Below are positions 37,710 through 48,398 of a stretch of 53,591 bases of DNA, piece by piece. Made by a program: the position numbers and the translations under genes. The stretch comes from Wenzhouxiangella sp. (GTDB lineage Bacteria; Pseudomonadota; Gammaproteobacteria; Xanthomonadales; Wenzhouxiangellaceae). The DNA is taken from contig SKKV01000164.1 in the NCBI GenBank assembly GCA_007123575.1, forward strand, positions 1 through 53,591. The letters run 5' to 3'. Every line of letters starts with the position of its first letter. Position 1 is the first letter of the stretch. The notes beneath the pieces are model-generated. The model did not search any database and was not told the DNA's origin. It saw nothing but the letters and a program-made list of their open reading frames with translations.

Positions 37710-38048
37710 TCAGATCGTACGGGTCGGGCGGTCGGACTCCAGCATGCCGGCCAAGAGCGAGCTGATCGTTGCGTTGGCCTGGGTGCCTTCAGGGCTGTCG
37801 GTGAACTGAACGCCGACGCCGCTGCTGATGCTGTGCTGGGAGCCGGCCGGGGTGATCCAGGCCACCTTGCCCGGAATGGCGATGCGCTCCTCGCCAAGCA
37901 GGCTGAGCAGGATCAACACCTCATCGCCGAGCTTGAAATTCTTCTTCGTTGGCACGAACAGCCCGCCGTTGATCAGAAACGGCATGAAGGCGGCGTACAG
38001 CTCTTGCTTGGTTTCGATGTTGTAGGAGAGTATGCCTTTCTGTGCCAT
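37710..38048 (-). CDS. pilZ: PilZ-domain protein, type IV pilus-associated PilZ
   Basis: 112 aa: ILSYNIETKQELYAAFMPFLINGGLFVPTKKNFKLGDEVLILLSLLGEERIAIPGKVAWITP; next to holB. Confidence 0.9.
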   Translation of the reverse strand: MAQKGILSYNIETKQELYAAFMPFLINGGLFVPTKKNFKLGDEVLILLSLLGEERIAIPGKVAWITPAGSQHSISSGVGVQFTDSPEGTQANATISSLLAGMLESDRPTRTI

Positions 38049-38052
38049 CGGT

Positions 38053-39018
38053 TCAGCGTTCCGGAGTAAAGGAGCGGGCCCATTCTAGCAGCCATTTGCC
38101 GATCAACAAGTCATGGCGGACCGCGCTGCTGGCCATGCGGCGGCCGGCCAGCGCCTGCTCCCAGAGTCTGGCCAGCCGTTCCGGGGCCACGGGCCTAGGC
38201 AGCCGAAAGCCTTCGGGCAGAGCGTCGCCGCGCATGCCCTGGGCCTGGCGCATGAAGGCTGCCATCCAGGTTGACAGCCAGTGCCAGCTCGACTCCGGCT
38301 GGGCATGCCAATCTTCCCCGGCAATGGCCGAGACTGGACCGCCGGAGGCGACCTTGAGCAGGCCGTCGAGAATCTGCTGGCCGTGTTCGAGGCCGTTGTC
38401 GGCCAGCAAGGCGCTGGCAGCCAGCGGCGCCCCGGCGGCCAGGGTCAGAATTCGGGCGCGATCGGCCTGGTCAAGCTCAGGGTGGCGTTCGGCCATCCAG
38501 GCGGACGCCGCATCCGGTTCGGGTGGCCGAATGACAATCTTCTGACAGCGGCTGCGAATGGTTGCCGGCAGCCGCCCGGGCTGATGGCTGACCAGGATCA
38601 GCCAGGCGTTCTCGGCCGGCTCTTCCAGGGTCTTCAAAAGCGCGTTGGCGGCATTGCGGTTCATTGCCTCGGCCGGCTCGATCAGGCCGACCCGGTTGGG
38701 CCCGATGCGGGGCGTGAGCTGCAGGCTGGCGATCAGGCCACGTACATTGTCGACCGGAATTTCCTTTTTGTCTTCCGGAATGGCCAGGCGGAAGCTGTCC
38801 GGGTGAGAACCGCTCGCCAGCAGCTCGCAGGAGCGGCACTTGCCGCAGGGGGCTTCGCCGGCGGGCGCCAGGCACAGCACGCGTGCCAGCAGCCACTCGG
38901 CCAGCGCCCGTTTGCCAAGCCCGGCCGGCCCACAAATTAGCGGGGCATGGCCCAATCGCTCAGTCACGTTGGCCTGTTCCAGGCGTTGCTGAACCGCTTC
39001 CATCCAGGGCAGGGTCAT
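38053..39018 (-). CDS. holB: DNA polymerase III subunit delta'
   Basis: LICGPAGLGKRALAEWLL; zinc-type CGKCRSCELLASGSHPD; NRNAANALLKTLEEPAENAWLILVSHQPGRLPATIRSRCQ. Confidence 0.95.
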   Translation of the reverse strand: MTLPWMEAVQQRLEQANVTERLGHAPLICGPAGLGKRALAEWLLARVLCLAPAGEAPCGKCRSCELLASGSHPDSFRLAIPEDKKEIPVDNVRGLIASLQLTPRIGPNRVGLIEPAEAMNRNAANALLKTLEEPAENAWLILVSHQPGRLPATIRSRCQKIVIRPPEPDAASAWMAERHPELDQADRARILTLAAGAPLAASALLADNGLEHGQQILDGLLKVASGGPVSAIAGEDWHAQPESSWHWLSTWMAAFMRQAQGMRGDALPEGFRLPRPVAPERLARLWEQALAGRRMASSAVRHDLLIGKWLLEWARSFTPER

Positions 39019-39641
39019 GCCAGTCGTTCCTCGAGTATCCGGGTGATCTGTCGATGCACCTCATCAATGTCCTGGCTGGCATCGATGACGGCGAAACGAT
39101 TCGGTTCAGACCGGGCAAGGTCCAGGTAAGTGCTGCGAACGCGCTCTAGAAAGTCGCTGCGAGTCTGTTCGAATCGGTCAGGGCCATGCCCGCGACCGGC
39201 CACGCGCGCCATGCCGATTTCAACCGGCACGTCCAGCACCAGGGTGAGATCGGGTTCGAGGTCGGGATGCACCAGCTTGGCCAGCGCGTTGACCTGGTTC
39301 ATGCCAAGCTCGCGGCCGCCGCCCTGGTAGGCGCGGCTGGCATCGGTGAAACGATCGCACAGTACATCTTTGCCGGCCGCCAGCGCCGGACGGATGACCC
39401 GGGCCAGGTTTTCTGTTCGAGCGGCAAACATCAGCAAGGCCTCGGTGATGGGCTCGATATCGCCTGTGGCCGGATCCAGCAGCACGGCCCGGATCCGTTC
39501 GGCGGCAGCCGTACCGCCCGGCTCCCGGGTCCGCACTACTTCGCGTCCGCGGTCGCTGAGCCAGTCGACGATGCAGTTGACCGCGCTGGTCTTGCCCGCG
39601 CCCTCCCCGCCTTCCAGGGTAATGAAGCGACCTCGGCTCAT
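39015..39641 (-). CDS. tmk: Thymidylate kinase
   Basis: GRFITLEGGEGAGKTSAV; TREPGGTAAAERIRAVLL; DRFTDASRAYQGGGR. Confidence 0.96.
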   Translation of the reverse strand: MSRGRFITLEGGEGAGKTSAVNCIVDWLSDRGREVVRTREPGGTAAAERIRAVLLDPATGDIEPITEALLMFAARTENLARVIRPALAAGKDVLCDRFTDASRAYQGGGRELGMNQVNALAKLVHPDLEPDLTLVLDVPVEIGMARVAGRGHGPDRFEQTRSDFLERVRSTYLDLARSEPNRFAVIDASQDIDEVHRQITRILEERLA

Positions 39642-40642
39642 CGGCGCCCTCGGATGTAGCGATTGACGGCCCGGTTGTGCTCTTCCAGGGTGTCGGAAAA
39701 GTGGTGACTACCGTCTCCCCGGGCAACGAAATACAAGGCCGTGCCGGGCGCCGGGTTGGCGGCTGCCTCCAGCGACGGGCGGCCGGGCAAGGCGATGGCG
39801 GTCGGCGGCAAGCCGTGGCGGGTGTAGGTGTTCCAGGGGTGATCGATGCGCAAATGCGCGCGCAGCAGGCGGCCGTCGAAGTCATCGCCCATACCGTAAA
39901 TCACGGTTGGATCGGTCTGCAGCCGCATCCCCAGTTCGAGGCGGCGAGCAAACACGCCTGATACCTTGGCCCGCTCGCCGGCCTGACCGGTTTCGCGTTC
40001 GATGATCGAGGCCATCACCAGCAGCTCCTCGGGGCTGTTCAGCGGCAGGTCCACCTGACGATTGGCCCAGATATCTTCCAGGGCCGCGTTCATGTCGGCG
40101 AAAGCTCTTTGCAACAAATCCAGATCCGAGCCAGGCCGGGTGAAAAAGTAAGTTTCCGGCAGGAAGCGGCCCTCGGCAGCACAGTTCTCGCAGCCGAGGC
40201 GTTGCATCAGTTCGTCGTCGTCCAGCATCGCGGTAAGCTGGCGCAGGCGTGGATCAGCCGCCAGCGCTTCACGCAGGCGGGCCGTGGTCCAGCCTTCAAC
40301 GATGGTAAAACGGTGCTCCACCGCCCTGCCCGACTCGAGGACGCGAACCAGCTCTTCCAGCCGCATGCCAGGCGCTATCCGGTACTCGCCAGCGCGCAGT
40401 GCAGGGGCGTGCAAGCGCCGCCACAACTGCCAGTGCCAGAGATTTGCGTTGGCCAGGCCCAGGTGCTCAAGCTGGCGTACCAGGCCTGGAAAGCTGGTGC
40501 CGCTGGGCAGCCACAGGACCAGCTCGCTGTCCGGATTGACCGGCTGGTCGACGAAGCGTTGCCAGTCTTGCACCAGCCAGGCAGCTGCCAGCGCCAGGCC
40601 AATTCCCAGGATCGCGAACAGGGCTAGCAGTTTGCGCATCAT
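39638..40642 (-). CDS. mltG: Endolytic murein transglycosylase
   Basis: YleG/MltG pattern: LEGRFLPETYFF-like AEGRFLPETYFFTRPGS; LLVMASIIERETGQAGERAKVSGVFARRLELGMRLQTDPTVIYG. Confidence 0.95.
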   Translation of the reverse strand: MMRKLLALFAILGIGLALAAAWLVQDWQRFVDQPVNPDSELVLWLPSGTSFPGLVRQLEHLGLANANLWHWQLWRRLHAPALRAGEYRIAPGMRLEELVRVLESGRAVEHRFTIVEGWTTARLREALAADPRLRQLTAMLDDDELMQRLGCENCAAEGRFLPETYFFTRPGSDLDLLQRAFADMNAALEDIWANRQVDLPLNSPEELLVMASIIERETGQAGERAKVSGVFARRLELGMRLQTDPTVIYGMGDDFDGRLLRAHLRIDHPWNTYTRHGLPPTAIALPGRPSLEAAANPAPGTALYFVARGDGSHHFSDTLEEHNRAVNRYIRGRR

Positions 40643-41448
40643 TACCAGAAAAGGTCTATCCAGAGTTGCCGCAACGCGCGACAGCGCGATGAGAAGGTCA
40701 GCGGCCGGCCATCCAGCGAACGCGCCTGGCGCGGGCCGGCCACGGAGTTTACCACCACGATGGAGCGCGCTGAAGCCAGCAGATCGGCGTCAACTGGCCG
40801 CGTCTCAATCCTGATTTCCGGACGCGCCATCAGCCACGCCAGACCAACGCCGTCGACACCGGCATTGGTTTCCGGCGTGACCAAATTTCCGTCGATATCC
40901 AAAACCAGATTGGATGCGATTGCCTCGACCAGGCAGCCTTGCGCATTGAACAGCAGCGCTTCGTCGCAGTGCTTGCCAACGCATTCGCGCGCGGCCAGCA
41001 CCTGTTCCAGGCGGTTGCAATGCTTGAGTCCTGCCAGCGGCGAGTCGGTGGCCAGGCGCAGGCTGGCGGTACACAGACTAAGGCCCTCGCTGCGGACCTG
41101 CTCCAGATCGGCCGGCCAGGGCCGGGACTGTACGATCAGGCGGGGCTGGGCGTCTGGATCGGGCCAGTAGGCCCGACCGCCGCTGCCGCGGCTCAGCTGA
41201 ATGCGCACCACTGCCATATCCTGCCCCGAGCTTGCCTGCCTTGCCTGGGCAAGAACGAAATTCGGGTCCGGACAGGTCAGTCCAAGCACGTCGCAGCCCT
41301 TGGCGAAGCGCTGCCAGTGCAGGTCCCACAGCGGTGCCTGGCCATGGCGAAAAGCGACCGTCTCGAACAGACCGTCGCCGTAGAGGAGCGATCGATCGGT
41401 GGCTGGAACGGTGTCCTGCGGTTGTCCGTTGACCAGGATGGTGCTCAC
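40642..41448 (-). CDS. pabC: Aminodeoxychorismate lyase
   Basis: DRSLLYGDGLFETVAFRHGQAPLWDLHWQR; GLKHCNRLEQVLAARECVGKHCDEALLFNAQGCLVEAIASNLVL. Confidence 0.92.
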   Translation of the reverse strand: MSTILVNGQPQDTVPATDRSLLYGDGLFETVAFRHGQAPLWDLHWQRFAKGCDVLGLTCPDPNFVLAQARQASSGQDMAVVRIQLSRGSGGRAYWPDPDAQPRLIVQSRPWPADLEQVRSEGLSLCTASLRLATDSPLAGLKHCNRLEQVLAARECVGKHCDEALLFNAQGCLVEAIASNLVLDIDGNLVTPETNAGVDGVGLAWLMARPEIRIETRPVDADLLASARSIVVVNSVAGPRQARSLDGRPLTFSSRCRALRQLWIDLFW

Positions 41449-42782
41449 GCTGACAGCGCCCGTAGTAGGCCGCGCGCCTTGGCTTCGGTTTCGGCCAGCT
41501 CGGCGGCCGGCTCGGAATCGGCTACGATGCCGGCACCGGTGCGGAAGCTGAGGCGTGATCCGTTCACGACCATGCTGCGAATCAGGATATTCAGATCCAA
41601 ATGGCCATCATGGCCCAGGTAGCCCATTGCGCCGGTGTAGAAGCCGCGCCCGTGCTGCTCGAGTTCGGCGATGATTTCCATGCAGCGCACTTTCGGGCAG
41701 CCGGTGATGGTGCCGCCGGGAAAGACCGCGGCAATCACGTCGGCCGCGTGTGTGCCCGGCCGCAGACGACCGCGCACGTTGGAAACGATGTGATGAACAT
41801 GGGCGTAGCTTTCGATCACCATCAGTTCATCAACTTCGACCGATCCAGCCTGGCAGACACGACCGAGGTCGTTGCGTTCCAGGTCAATCAGCATGATGTG
41901 CTCGGCGCGCTCCTTGGGATGGGCGATCAGCTCCTCGGAAAGCCCCAGATCCTGGTCAGCGGAGCTGCCGCGCGGACGGGTGCCGGCAATCGGTCGGGTC
42001 TGAACCTGGTCGCCGCGGACTTCGACCAGTCGCTCTGGCGAAGAGCTCAGCACTGTGCCACCGGGCAGGCGTGCCAGGCCGGCAAACGGCGCCGGATTGT
42101 TCTGGCTGAGCAGTTCGTGAATCGTGGCGGGATCAATCGTCTCGCCAGCCTGCCCTACCCAACCGCGCGACAAGTTGACCTGGAATACATCGCCATCCAG
42201 GATCCATTCCTGGATTTGCTCGACACCGCGCATGAAGTCGCTACCCGGCTCGGCCCGCAGCTCAAGGGCCAGCGCCGAGTGACGGGCGGATTGTGGTGAC
42301 GAGTGGGAGGGAGCGATCGATACGCGGGCGCGCTCCAGCGCTGAATCCGACTCGGCCGCCAACCAGCTCTGCCCAGAGTCGTGATCAATCAGAATGGCGG
42401 CCGGGCAGTGCTCCGCCAGTGCGACCGGCAGACCGTCCCGGGCCGGCGGCAGCTTCAGCGTCGGTTCGATTTCGCCGATCAGCTCGTAGCCTAAGTAGAT
42501 AAACCAGCCGCCGGCAAAAGGCACTTCCAGTGACCGATCAGGCACGGATGGTGGCCCTGTCCAGTCGCGCAGGCGGGCCAGAAAGCGCTCACCGTGGCCG
42601 GGACCGTTCAGACCGTTCTGATCGAGCGTCAGGACTGGACCCTCGGCGAACAGCAGTATCGACCAGCGGGCCAGTTGGCCACCACGCGAAGAGCTGGCCA
42701 GCAGGTACGGCCAGTTATCCGGCCTGGCCCGGTGAATGGCAACCAGGTCTGGCGTTACCTCAAGCGGAGTCAGGCAAGCCAA
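41445..42782 (-). CDS. pabB: Aminodeoxychorismate synthase component I
   Basis: DVFQVNLSRG; PFAGLARLPGGTVLSSSPERLVEVRGDQVQTRPIAGTRPRG; ERAEHIMLIDLERNDLGRVC; FPGGTITGCPKVRCMEII. Confidence 0.93.
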   Translation of the reverse strand: MACLTPLEVTPDLVAIHRARPDNWPYLLASSSRGGQLARWSILLFAEGPVLTLDQNGLNGPGHGERFLARLRDWTGPPSVPDRSLEVPFAGGWFIYLGYELIGEIEPTLKLPPARDGLPVALAEHCPAAILIDHDSGQSWLAAESDSALERARVSIAPSHSSPQSARHSALALELRAEPGSDFMRGVEQIQEWILDGDVFQVNLSRGWVGQAGETIDPATIHELLSQNNPAPFAGLARLPGGTVLSSSPERLVEVRGDQVQTRPIAGTRPRGSSADQDLGLSEELIAHPKERAEHIMLIDLERNDLGRVCQAGSVEVDELMVIESYAHVHHIVSNVRGRLRPGTHAADVIAAVFPGGTITGCPKVRCMEIIAELEQHGRGFYTGAMGYLGHDGHLDLNILIRSMVVNGSRLSFRTGAGIVADSEPAAELAETEAKARGLLRALSA

Positions 42783-42804
42783 GGTCTAAGACGCGAACGG
42801 AGGT

Positions 42805-44052
42805 TCAGCCGAAGCGGCGCATCAACAGAGAGCCGTTGGTGCCCCCAAAGCCGAAGGAATTCGACAGCGCATAATCGACCTGTACTTCGCGCGCCTGATG
42901 CGGCACCAGGTCCAACCCCTGACATTCCGGATCGGGCTGGTCCAGATTGATGGTCGGCGGAATGACGCCGTCGCGCAAGGCCAGGACGCTGATCACGGCC
43001 TCGATGCCGCCGGCCGCGCCCAGCAGGTGACCGGTCATTGACTTCGTCGAGCTGATCATCAGCTTGTCGCAGTGCTGGCCAAAAACGCTGCGGATGGCTT
43101 CGCACTCAGCTCGATCGCCGACCTGGGTCGACGTGCCGTGGGCATTGATATAACCCACATCGCTGGCATCGATGCCCGCATCCTTGATCGCACTGGCCAT
43201 GCAGCGTGCCGCGCCTTCGCCGCCGTCCGGCGGTGAAGTGATGTGGTAAGCATCGGCACTGCGTCCGTAGCCGACCAATTCGGCGTAGATGCGCGCGCCA
43301 CGCCTGCGAGCGTGCTCCAGCTCTTCAACGACAACCACGCCGGCACCGTTGCTGAGCACGAATCCATCGCGGTCAACGTCCCAAGGGCGGCTGGCCCGTT
43401 CCGGGTCATCGTTTCTGGTCGACAAGGCGCGGGCCGCGGTAAAGCCGCCGTAAGCGGTGGGCGTAGTGCCGTATTCAGCCCCACCGGCAACCATGACATC
43501 GGCATCACCGTAGGCGATCATTCGCGCCGCCTCGCCAATGCAATGCGTGGCCGTGGTGCAGGCGGTGACGATAGACAGGTTCGGCCCCTTGAATCCGTAG
43601 CGGATCGAGATGTTGCCGGCGATCATGTTGATGATGCAGCCGGGGACGAAGAACGGCGAAATTCGCCGCGGACCACTGTCCAGGTAAATCTGGTAGGTCT
43701 TTTCGATGGTTTCAATACCACCGATGCCGGAGCCGACGGCCAGGCCGAAACGCTCCGCGCTGCTGGGCTGGGCTTCCAGCCCGGCATCTTCGATGGCTTG
43801 AATGCAAGCCGCCATGCCGTAATGGATAAACGGGTCGGACTTCCGGGCCTCTTTTGGAGACAGGTAGCGGTCCAGGTCAAAATCCCGGACCTCACCGGCA
43901 ATCCGAGCGCTGAAGCGCTCGGCATCGAAAGCGGTCAAGGGTCCTATGCCACTGCGCCCGTTACGTATGGCGTCCCAGGCGCTGGGCACATCGTTGCCGA
44001 CGGGCGTGACGCAGCCCAAGCCGGTGACCACGATTCGACGATCACCGCGCAT
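42805..44052 (-). CDS. fabF: Beta-ketoacyl-ACP synthase II
   Basis: VVTGLGCVTPVGNDVPSAWDAIRNGRSGIGP; VTACTTATHCIGEAARMI; NAHGTSTQVGD; TKSMTGHLLGAAGGIEAV. Confidence 0.97.
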   Translation of the reverse strand: MRGDRRIVVTGLGCVTPVGNDVPSAWDAIRNGRSGIGPLTAFDAERFSARIAGEVRDFDLDRYLSPKEARKSDPFIHYGMAACIQAIEDAGLEAQPSSAERFGLAVGSGIGGIETIEKTYQIYLDSGPRRISPFFVPGCIINMIAGNISIRYGFKGPNLSIVTACTTATHCIGEAARMIAYGDADVMVAGGAEYGTTPTAYGGFTAARALSTRNDDPERASRPWDVDRDGFVLSNGAGVVVVEELEHARRRGARIYAELVGYGRSADAYHITSPPDGGEGAARCMASAIKDAGIDASDVGYINAHGTSTQVGDRAECEAIRSVFGQHCDKLMISSTKSMTGHLLGAAGGIEAVISVLALRDGVIPPTINLDQPDPECQGLDLVPHQAREVQVDYALSNSFGFGGTNGSLLMRRFG

Positions 44053-44108
44053 GCTGCCGCTCCGGCCGAGTAATCGACACGATACCCTGGTTCATCGACA
44101 AGCGTCCT

Positions 44109-44348
44109 TTACTGATCGACGTTGCTCTTGATGTAGTCAATCGCCTGCTGAACGCTGGTGATCTTCTCGGCCTCTTCGTCCGGAATCTCGCATTCGAACT
44201 CTTCTTCCAGCGCCATCACCAGTTCGACGGTGTCCAAAGAGTCTGCTCCCAGATCATCAACGAAGGAAGCGCTGGGAGTGACTTCCTCTTCCTTGACACC
44301 CAGCTGCTCGATAACGATTTTCTTGACGCGATCTTCAATACTGCTCAT
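44109..44348 (-). CDS. acpP: Acyl carrier protein
   Basis: [63 protein letters not shown]. Confidence 0.98.
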   Translation of the reverse strand: MSSIEDRVKKIVIEQLGVKEEEVTPSASFVDDLGADSLDTVELVMALEEEFECEIPDEEAEKITSVQQAIDYIKSNVDQ

Positions 44349-44509
44349 TGTTGCTTGTCCTCTAGAGAAGGGTTTTTCAAAGCCGCCACATTGTAGTGAA
44401 GTCGAGACGGCTTCGCCAGTTTGAACATGAAGCAGGCGAATGGCCCTTGTGCTTCCCGAAATAGTGAAAATGTATTTTTATTAGTATGTTAATAACGACT
44501 CATGACAAA

Positions 44510-45262
44510 TCATGTCATGTACATGCCGCCGTTGACATGCACCGTCTGGCCGGTAATGTAGGCCCCGCCCGGTCCAGCCAGAAAGCCGACGCAGGCAGCG
44601 ATGTCCGATGGCTCACCAAGACGTCCCAGAGGGATTGTACCCTTTAGACGGTCGCGCTGGGTCTCGTCCAGTGCCCGAGTCATATCCGTGTCGATAAATC
44701 CGGGCGCAATCACGTTCGCCGTAATGCCGCGCGCCCCCAGTTCGTGAGCCACGGCGCGCGAAAAGCCCGCCAGGCCGGCCTTGGCCGCACAGTAGTTGGC
44801 TTGGCCCGGGTTGCCGGCGTAGCCGACCACCGAAGAAATGCCGATGATGCGACCGAAGCGAGCCTTCAGCATGCCGCGCAGGCAGGCCCGGGTCACACGC
44901 ATCGCGCCGCGCAGGTTGGTATCCAGCACATCATCCCAGTCCTCGTCTTTCATGCGCATCAAGAGCTGGTCGCGAGTGATGGCGGCATTATTGACCAGGA
45001 TGGCGATCGGGCCGGCCTGGCCGGAGACCTCGGCGACGGTCGCGGCGATGGCTTCGCCGTCGGTCACGTTCAGGACCAGACCGCAACCGGCGCCCAGGGA
45101 CTCACTGATGGCCTCGGCGCCGCCTTCGGTTGTGGCCGTGCCGAACACCTCGGCCCCGAGTTCTTTCAGCCACAAAGCGGTGGCATGCCCGATGCCGCGG
45201 CTGGCGCCTGTCACCAGGGCGCACTTTCCGTCCAGGCGATAGCTGTCAATTGCACTCATCAA
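44510..45262 (-). CDS. fabG: 3-oxoacyl-ACP reductase
   Basis: CALVTGASRGIGHATALWL; LVNNAAITRDQLLMRMKDEDWDDVLDTNLRG; YCAAKAGLAGFSRAVAHELGARGITANVIAPGFIDTDMT. Confidence 0.97.
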   Translation of the reverse strand: MMSAIDSYRLDGKCALVTGASRGIGHATALWLKELGAEVFGTATTEGGAEAISESLGAGCGLVLNVTDGEAIAATVAEVSGQAGPIAILVNNAAITRDQLLMRMKDEDWDDVLDTNLRGAMRVTRACLRGMLKARFGRIIGISSVVGYAGNPGQANYCAAKAGLAGFSRAVAHELGARGITANVIAPGFIDTDMTRALDETQRDRLKGTIPLGRLGEPSDIAACVGFLAGPGGAYITGQTVHVNGGMYMT

Positions 45263-45306
45263 GATTCTCCTGTGAAACTGTTGGTGAGACTCAGGCCACC
45301 GCCTGC

Positions 45307-46254
45307 TCAGGACGCCGTCGACTTAAGCTCGCCAACGGCGCTTTCGATCAGGTCGGGCTGCTCCAGCGCCACCCACTTGATGCTGCGGTCGATGCGCCGG
45401 CCAAGACCGGACAATACGCGACCCGGCCCGCACTCGGCCATGGCAACCGTGCCCTGCCCAATCAGGGTCTGGATTGATTCGGTCCAGCGTACCGGCGAGT
45501 GAAGCTGGGCTACCAGCGCTTGGCGAATGGATTGCGGATCATCGTGCCGCTGCACGTCGGCGTTATGCAGCACGGGAATTTCAGGAGCGCGAACCTCGAC
45601 CGCGGTCAGCACTTCGGCCAGGGCCTCGGCGGCGCTACGCATTAGCGGACTGTGCGAAGGCACGCTGACCGGCAGGATCATGGCTCGCTTGGCGCCGGCA
45701 TCGCGGCACTTGTGCATGGCACGCTCGACGGCCGCGGCGTTGCCGGCGATCACGATCTGGCCCGGAGAATTGAAGTTGGCCGGGGCCACGACCTGGTCTT
45801 CCGCAGCTTCCCGGCAGATTGCGGCAACGACCTCGTCATCGAGCCCCAGAACGGCGGCCATGGCACCATCGCCCTCAGGCACGGCCTGCTGCATCAGGCG
45901 GCCGCGCTCGGCAACCACGCGCACCGCATCCTCGAAGGCCAGTGCGCCGGCTGCGACCAACGCTGAATACTCGCCCAGGCTATGCCCGGCGAGAATGGCA
46001 GGCGTAGGACCGTCCAGCGCCTGCCAGACGCGCCAAACGGCAATGCCGCCGGCCAGCATCGCTGGCTGGGTCAGTTCGGTACGGTTGAGTTCTTCGACCG
46101 GTCCATCCTTGACCAGTGTCCACAGATCGGTGCCCAGCACCAGGCTGGCTTGATCGAAGGTTTCACGAACCTGACCATGTGACGCTGCCAGATCGGCCAG
46201 CATGCCGACCGACTGCGATCCCTGGCCCGGAAACAACAGGGCTAGTTGAGACAT
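45307..46254 (-). CDS. fabD: Malonyl-CoA-ACP transacylase
   Basis: LALLFPGQGSQSVGML; ILAGHSLGEYSALVAAGALAFEDAVRVVAERGRLMQQAVPEGDGAMAAVLG. Confidence 0.97.
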   Translation of the reverse strand: MSQLALLFPGQGSQSVGMLADLAASHGQVRETFDQASLVLGTDLWTLVKDGPVEELNRTELTQPAMLAGGIAVWRVWQALDGPTPAILAGHSLGEYSALVAAGALAFEDAVRVVAERGRLMQQAVPEGDGAMAAVLGLDDEVVAAICREAAEDQVVAPANFNSPGQIVIAGNAAAVERAMHKCRDAGAKRAMILPVSVPSHSPLMRSAAEALAEVLTAVEVRAPEIPVLHNADVQRHDDPQSIRQALVAQLHSPVRWTESIQTLIGQGTVAMAECGPGRVLSGLGRRIDRSIKWVALEQPDLIESAVGELKSTAS

Positions 46255-46341
46255 GTTCCCTCTGCTTTTCGCTTTATAGTGAGTTTATGGGTTACTCGCG
46301 GCGTCAGCTTGATCGTCAGAGAAGATTGAACGTCTCTGAAT

Positions 46342-47307
46342 TCAGTAAACGATAAGGGCTGCGCCCCAGGTAAAGCCGCCACCGAAGGCTTCCAGAAGCA
46401 GCTTTTCTCCGCGCTGAACGCGACCGGAGCGAATGGCATGATCCAGCGCCAGCGGCACCGAGGCTGCCGAGGTATTGCCGTGGCGGTCGACGGTGACGAT
46501 GACCTGGTCCATCGACATCTGCAGTTTCTTGGCGGTGGCCTTGATGATACGCAGGTTGGCCTGGTGCGGAATCAACCAGTCTAAGTCCGTTTTCTCCAAC
46601 TGGTTCGCCGCCAGGGTTTCGTCGACGATGCGGCCCAGGGTATTGACCGCGACCTTGAACACCTCATTGCCGCGCATGCTGACCCGAACGCCGCCGTCAG
46701 GCTCGGCTTTGAAACCGCTGGATACACCAACGTCGGTCTTCAGCAGATCGCCATAGCCGCCGTTGGCGTGGATATGTGTCGACAGAATGCCCGGCTCGTT
46801 GTCGGCGCAGAGCACGGCCGCGCCGGCACCATCGCCGAACAACACGCAGGTGCCGCGATCATTCCAGTCGAGAATCCGGGTCAGGGTCTCGGCCCCGACC
46901 ACCAGTACGCGCTTGGCGGTGCCTGCCCGGATGAACTGATCGGCCACGGAAAGCGCGTAGATAAACCCGGAACAGGCGGCATTGACGTCGAACGCACCGC
47001 ACTCGCCAAGCCCCAGGCGATGTTGCAACAGGCAGGCCGTGGAGGGGAACACCAGGTCTGGGGTTGTCGTGCCTACGATCAGCAAATCGATCTCGGAAGG
47101 CTTGACGCCGGCGGCTTCCAGCGCACGCAATGCAGCCTGTTCGGCCAGATCGCCGGTGGTCTGGCCGTCAGCGGCCACTCGACGCTCGCAGATGCCGGTG
47201 CGCTCGCGAATCCACTGGTCCGAGGTGTCGACCATGGTTTCCAGTTCACGATTGGTAAGCACCCTGTCGGGCAAGTAACTTCCGGTACCGGCAATACGTG
47301 CGTACAT
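46342..47307 (-). CDS. fabH: Beta-ketoacyl-ACP synthase III
   Basis: [83 protein letters not shown]. Confidence 0.97.
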   Translation of the reverse strand: MYARIAGTGSYLPDRVLTNRELETMVDTSDQWIRERTGICERRVAADGQTTGDLAEQAALRALEAAGVKPSEIDLLIVGTTTPDLVFPSTACLLQHRLGLGECGAFDVNAACSGFIYALSVADQFIRAGTAKRVLVVGAETLTRILDWNDRGTCVLFGDGAGAAVLCADNEPGILSTHIHANGGYGDLLKTDVGVSSGFKAEPDGGVRVSMRGNEVFKVAVNTLGRIVDETLAANQLEKTDLDWLIPHQANLRIIKATAKKLQMSMDQVIVTVDRHGNTSAASVPLALDHAIRSGRVQRGEKLLLEAFGGGFTWGAALIVY

Positions 47308-47389
47308 TCCGGTCAAACTCCCATTTGGCGATTGCTTGGTTGCATGATCAAAGCGCTAGAACTGGCGTAGATAGGATCCCGGTTGCTGT

Positions 47390-48385
47390 TCAGTAGCTCG
47401 AGAGCAGCTGTTGCTCCAGGCGGCTGATCATGTCGCCTTTGACCTGAAGCGCGGCCAGTTCGAGCGCCCGGGCAAAGCCTCGGGCGCAGGTGCCACCGTG
47501 ACTCTTGATCACCGTGCCGCGCACACCCAGCATTGGCGCTCCATTATGCCGTGCCGGCTCCAGGCTGTCATGCAGACCCTTCAGGCGGCCCTTGGCCATC
47601 CAGCCGCACAAGCTTCCTTGAAACGTCGACTTGATCCGTGAAAACAGCAGCTTGACCGAGCCTTCCGCGCTTTTCAACAACACGTTACCGGCAAAACCAT
47701 CGCAGACGACCAGGTCGACGCGGCCGGTAAACACCTGGTCGGCCTCAATGAAGCCGGCATAGTCCAGGCTGCTGTCTTCATCGATCAGGCGCGCTGCTTC
47801 GCGAATCACATCTGGGCCCTTGCCGGGCTCGGTGCCCACGTTGAGCAGGCCAATGCGCGGCTTTTCGCCTTCAATGACCGTGCAGGCGACGTTGCCAAGC
47901 TGGGCGAATTCGAGCAGCCGGCGAGCATCTACGTGCAGGTTGGCACCCAGGTCCAGCATCCAGACCGGGCGGCCCAGGGAAGGAATGGCGGCCATCAGCG
48001 CGGGGCGCTCAACGCCGGGAAGCGTGCCCAGCAAATGGCGCGACAAGGCCATCAGGGCACCGGTGCTGCCGCCGCTCACAACCGCGTCGGCCTCGCCTTC
48101 CTTGACCATCTCCAATGCGCGCCACATGGTGCTGCCGCGACCGCGGCGAATCGCGCCGGCAGCGTTCATATCAGCCGGTAAAGCCAGATCGCAAGGGATG
48201 ATATCGACTGCCCGGTCAGACAGACGGCTGGCTAGATGCCCGGCGGTACTGGCTTCGGCCAGCACCTTCGCGCTCAATTCCGGCTGCCGGGCCAGCGTCT
48301 GCTTGATGGCGTCGACAATGACGTCGAAGCCGCCGTCAGTGCCGGCGGCATCGATGGCAATGCTAAGCCGCGCTTGCCCGGTCAT
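47390..48385 (-). CDS. plsX: Phosphate acyltransferase
   Basis: GEADAVVSGGSTGALMALSRHLLGTLPGVERPALMAAIPS; LDLGANLHVDARRLLEFAQLG; VGTEPGKGPDVIREA. Confidence 0.93.
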   Translation of the reverse strand: MTGQARLSIAIDAAGTDGGFDVIVDAIKQTLARQPELSAKVLAEASTAGHLASRLSDRAVDIIPCDLALPADMNAAGAIRRGRGSTMWRALEMVKEGEADAVVSGGSTGALMALSRHLLGTLPGVERPALMAAIPSLGRPVWMLDLGANLHVDARRLLEFAQLGNVACTVIEGEKPRIGLLNVGTEPGKGPDVIREAARLIDEDSSLDYAGFIEADQVFTGRVDLVVCDGFAGNVLLKSAEGSVKLLFSRIKSTFQGSLCGWMAKGRLKGLHDSLEPARHNGAPMLGVRGTVIKSHGGTCARGFARALELAALQVKGDMISRLEQQLLSSY

Positions 48386-48398
48386 GGAAACTCAGGGC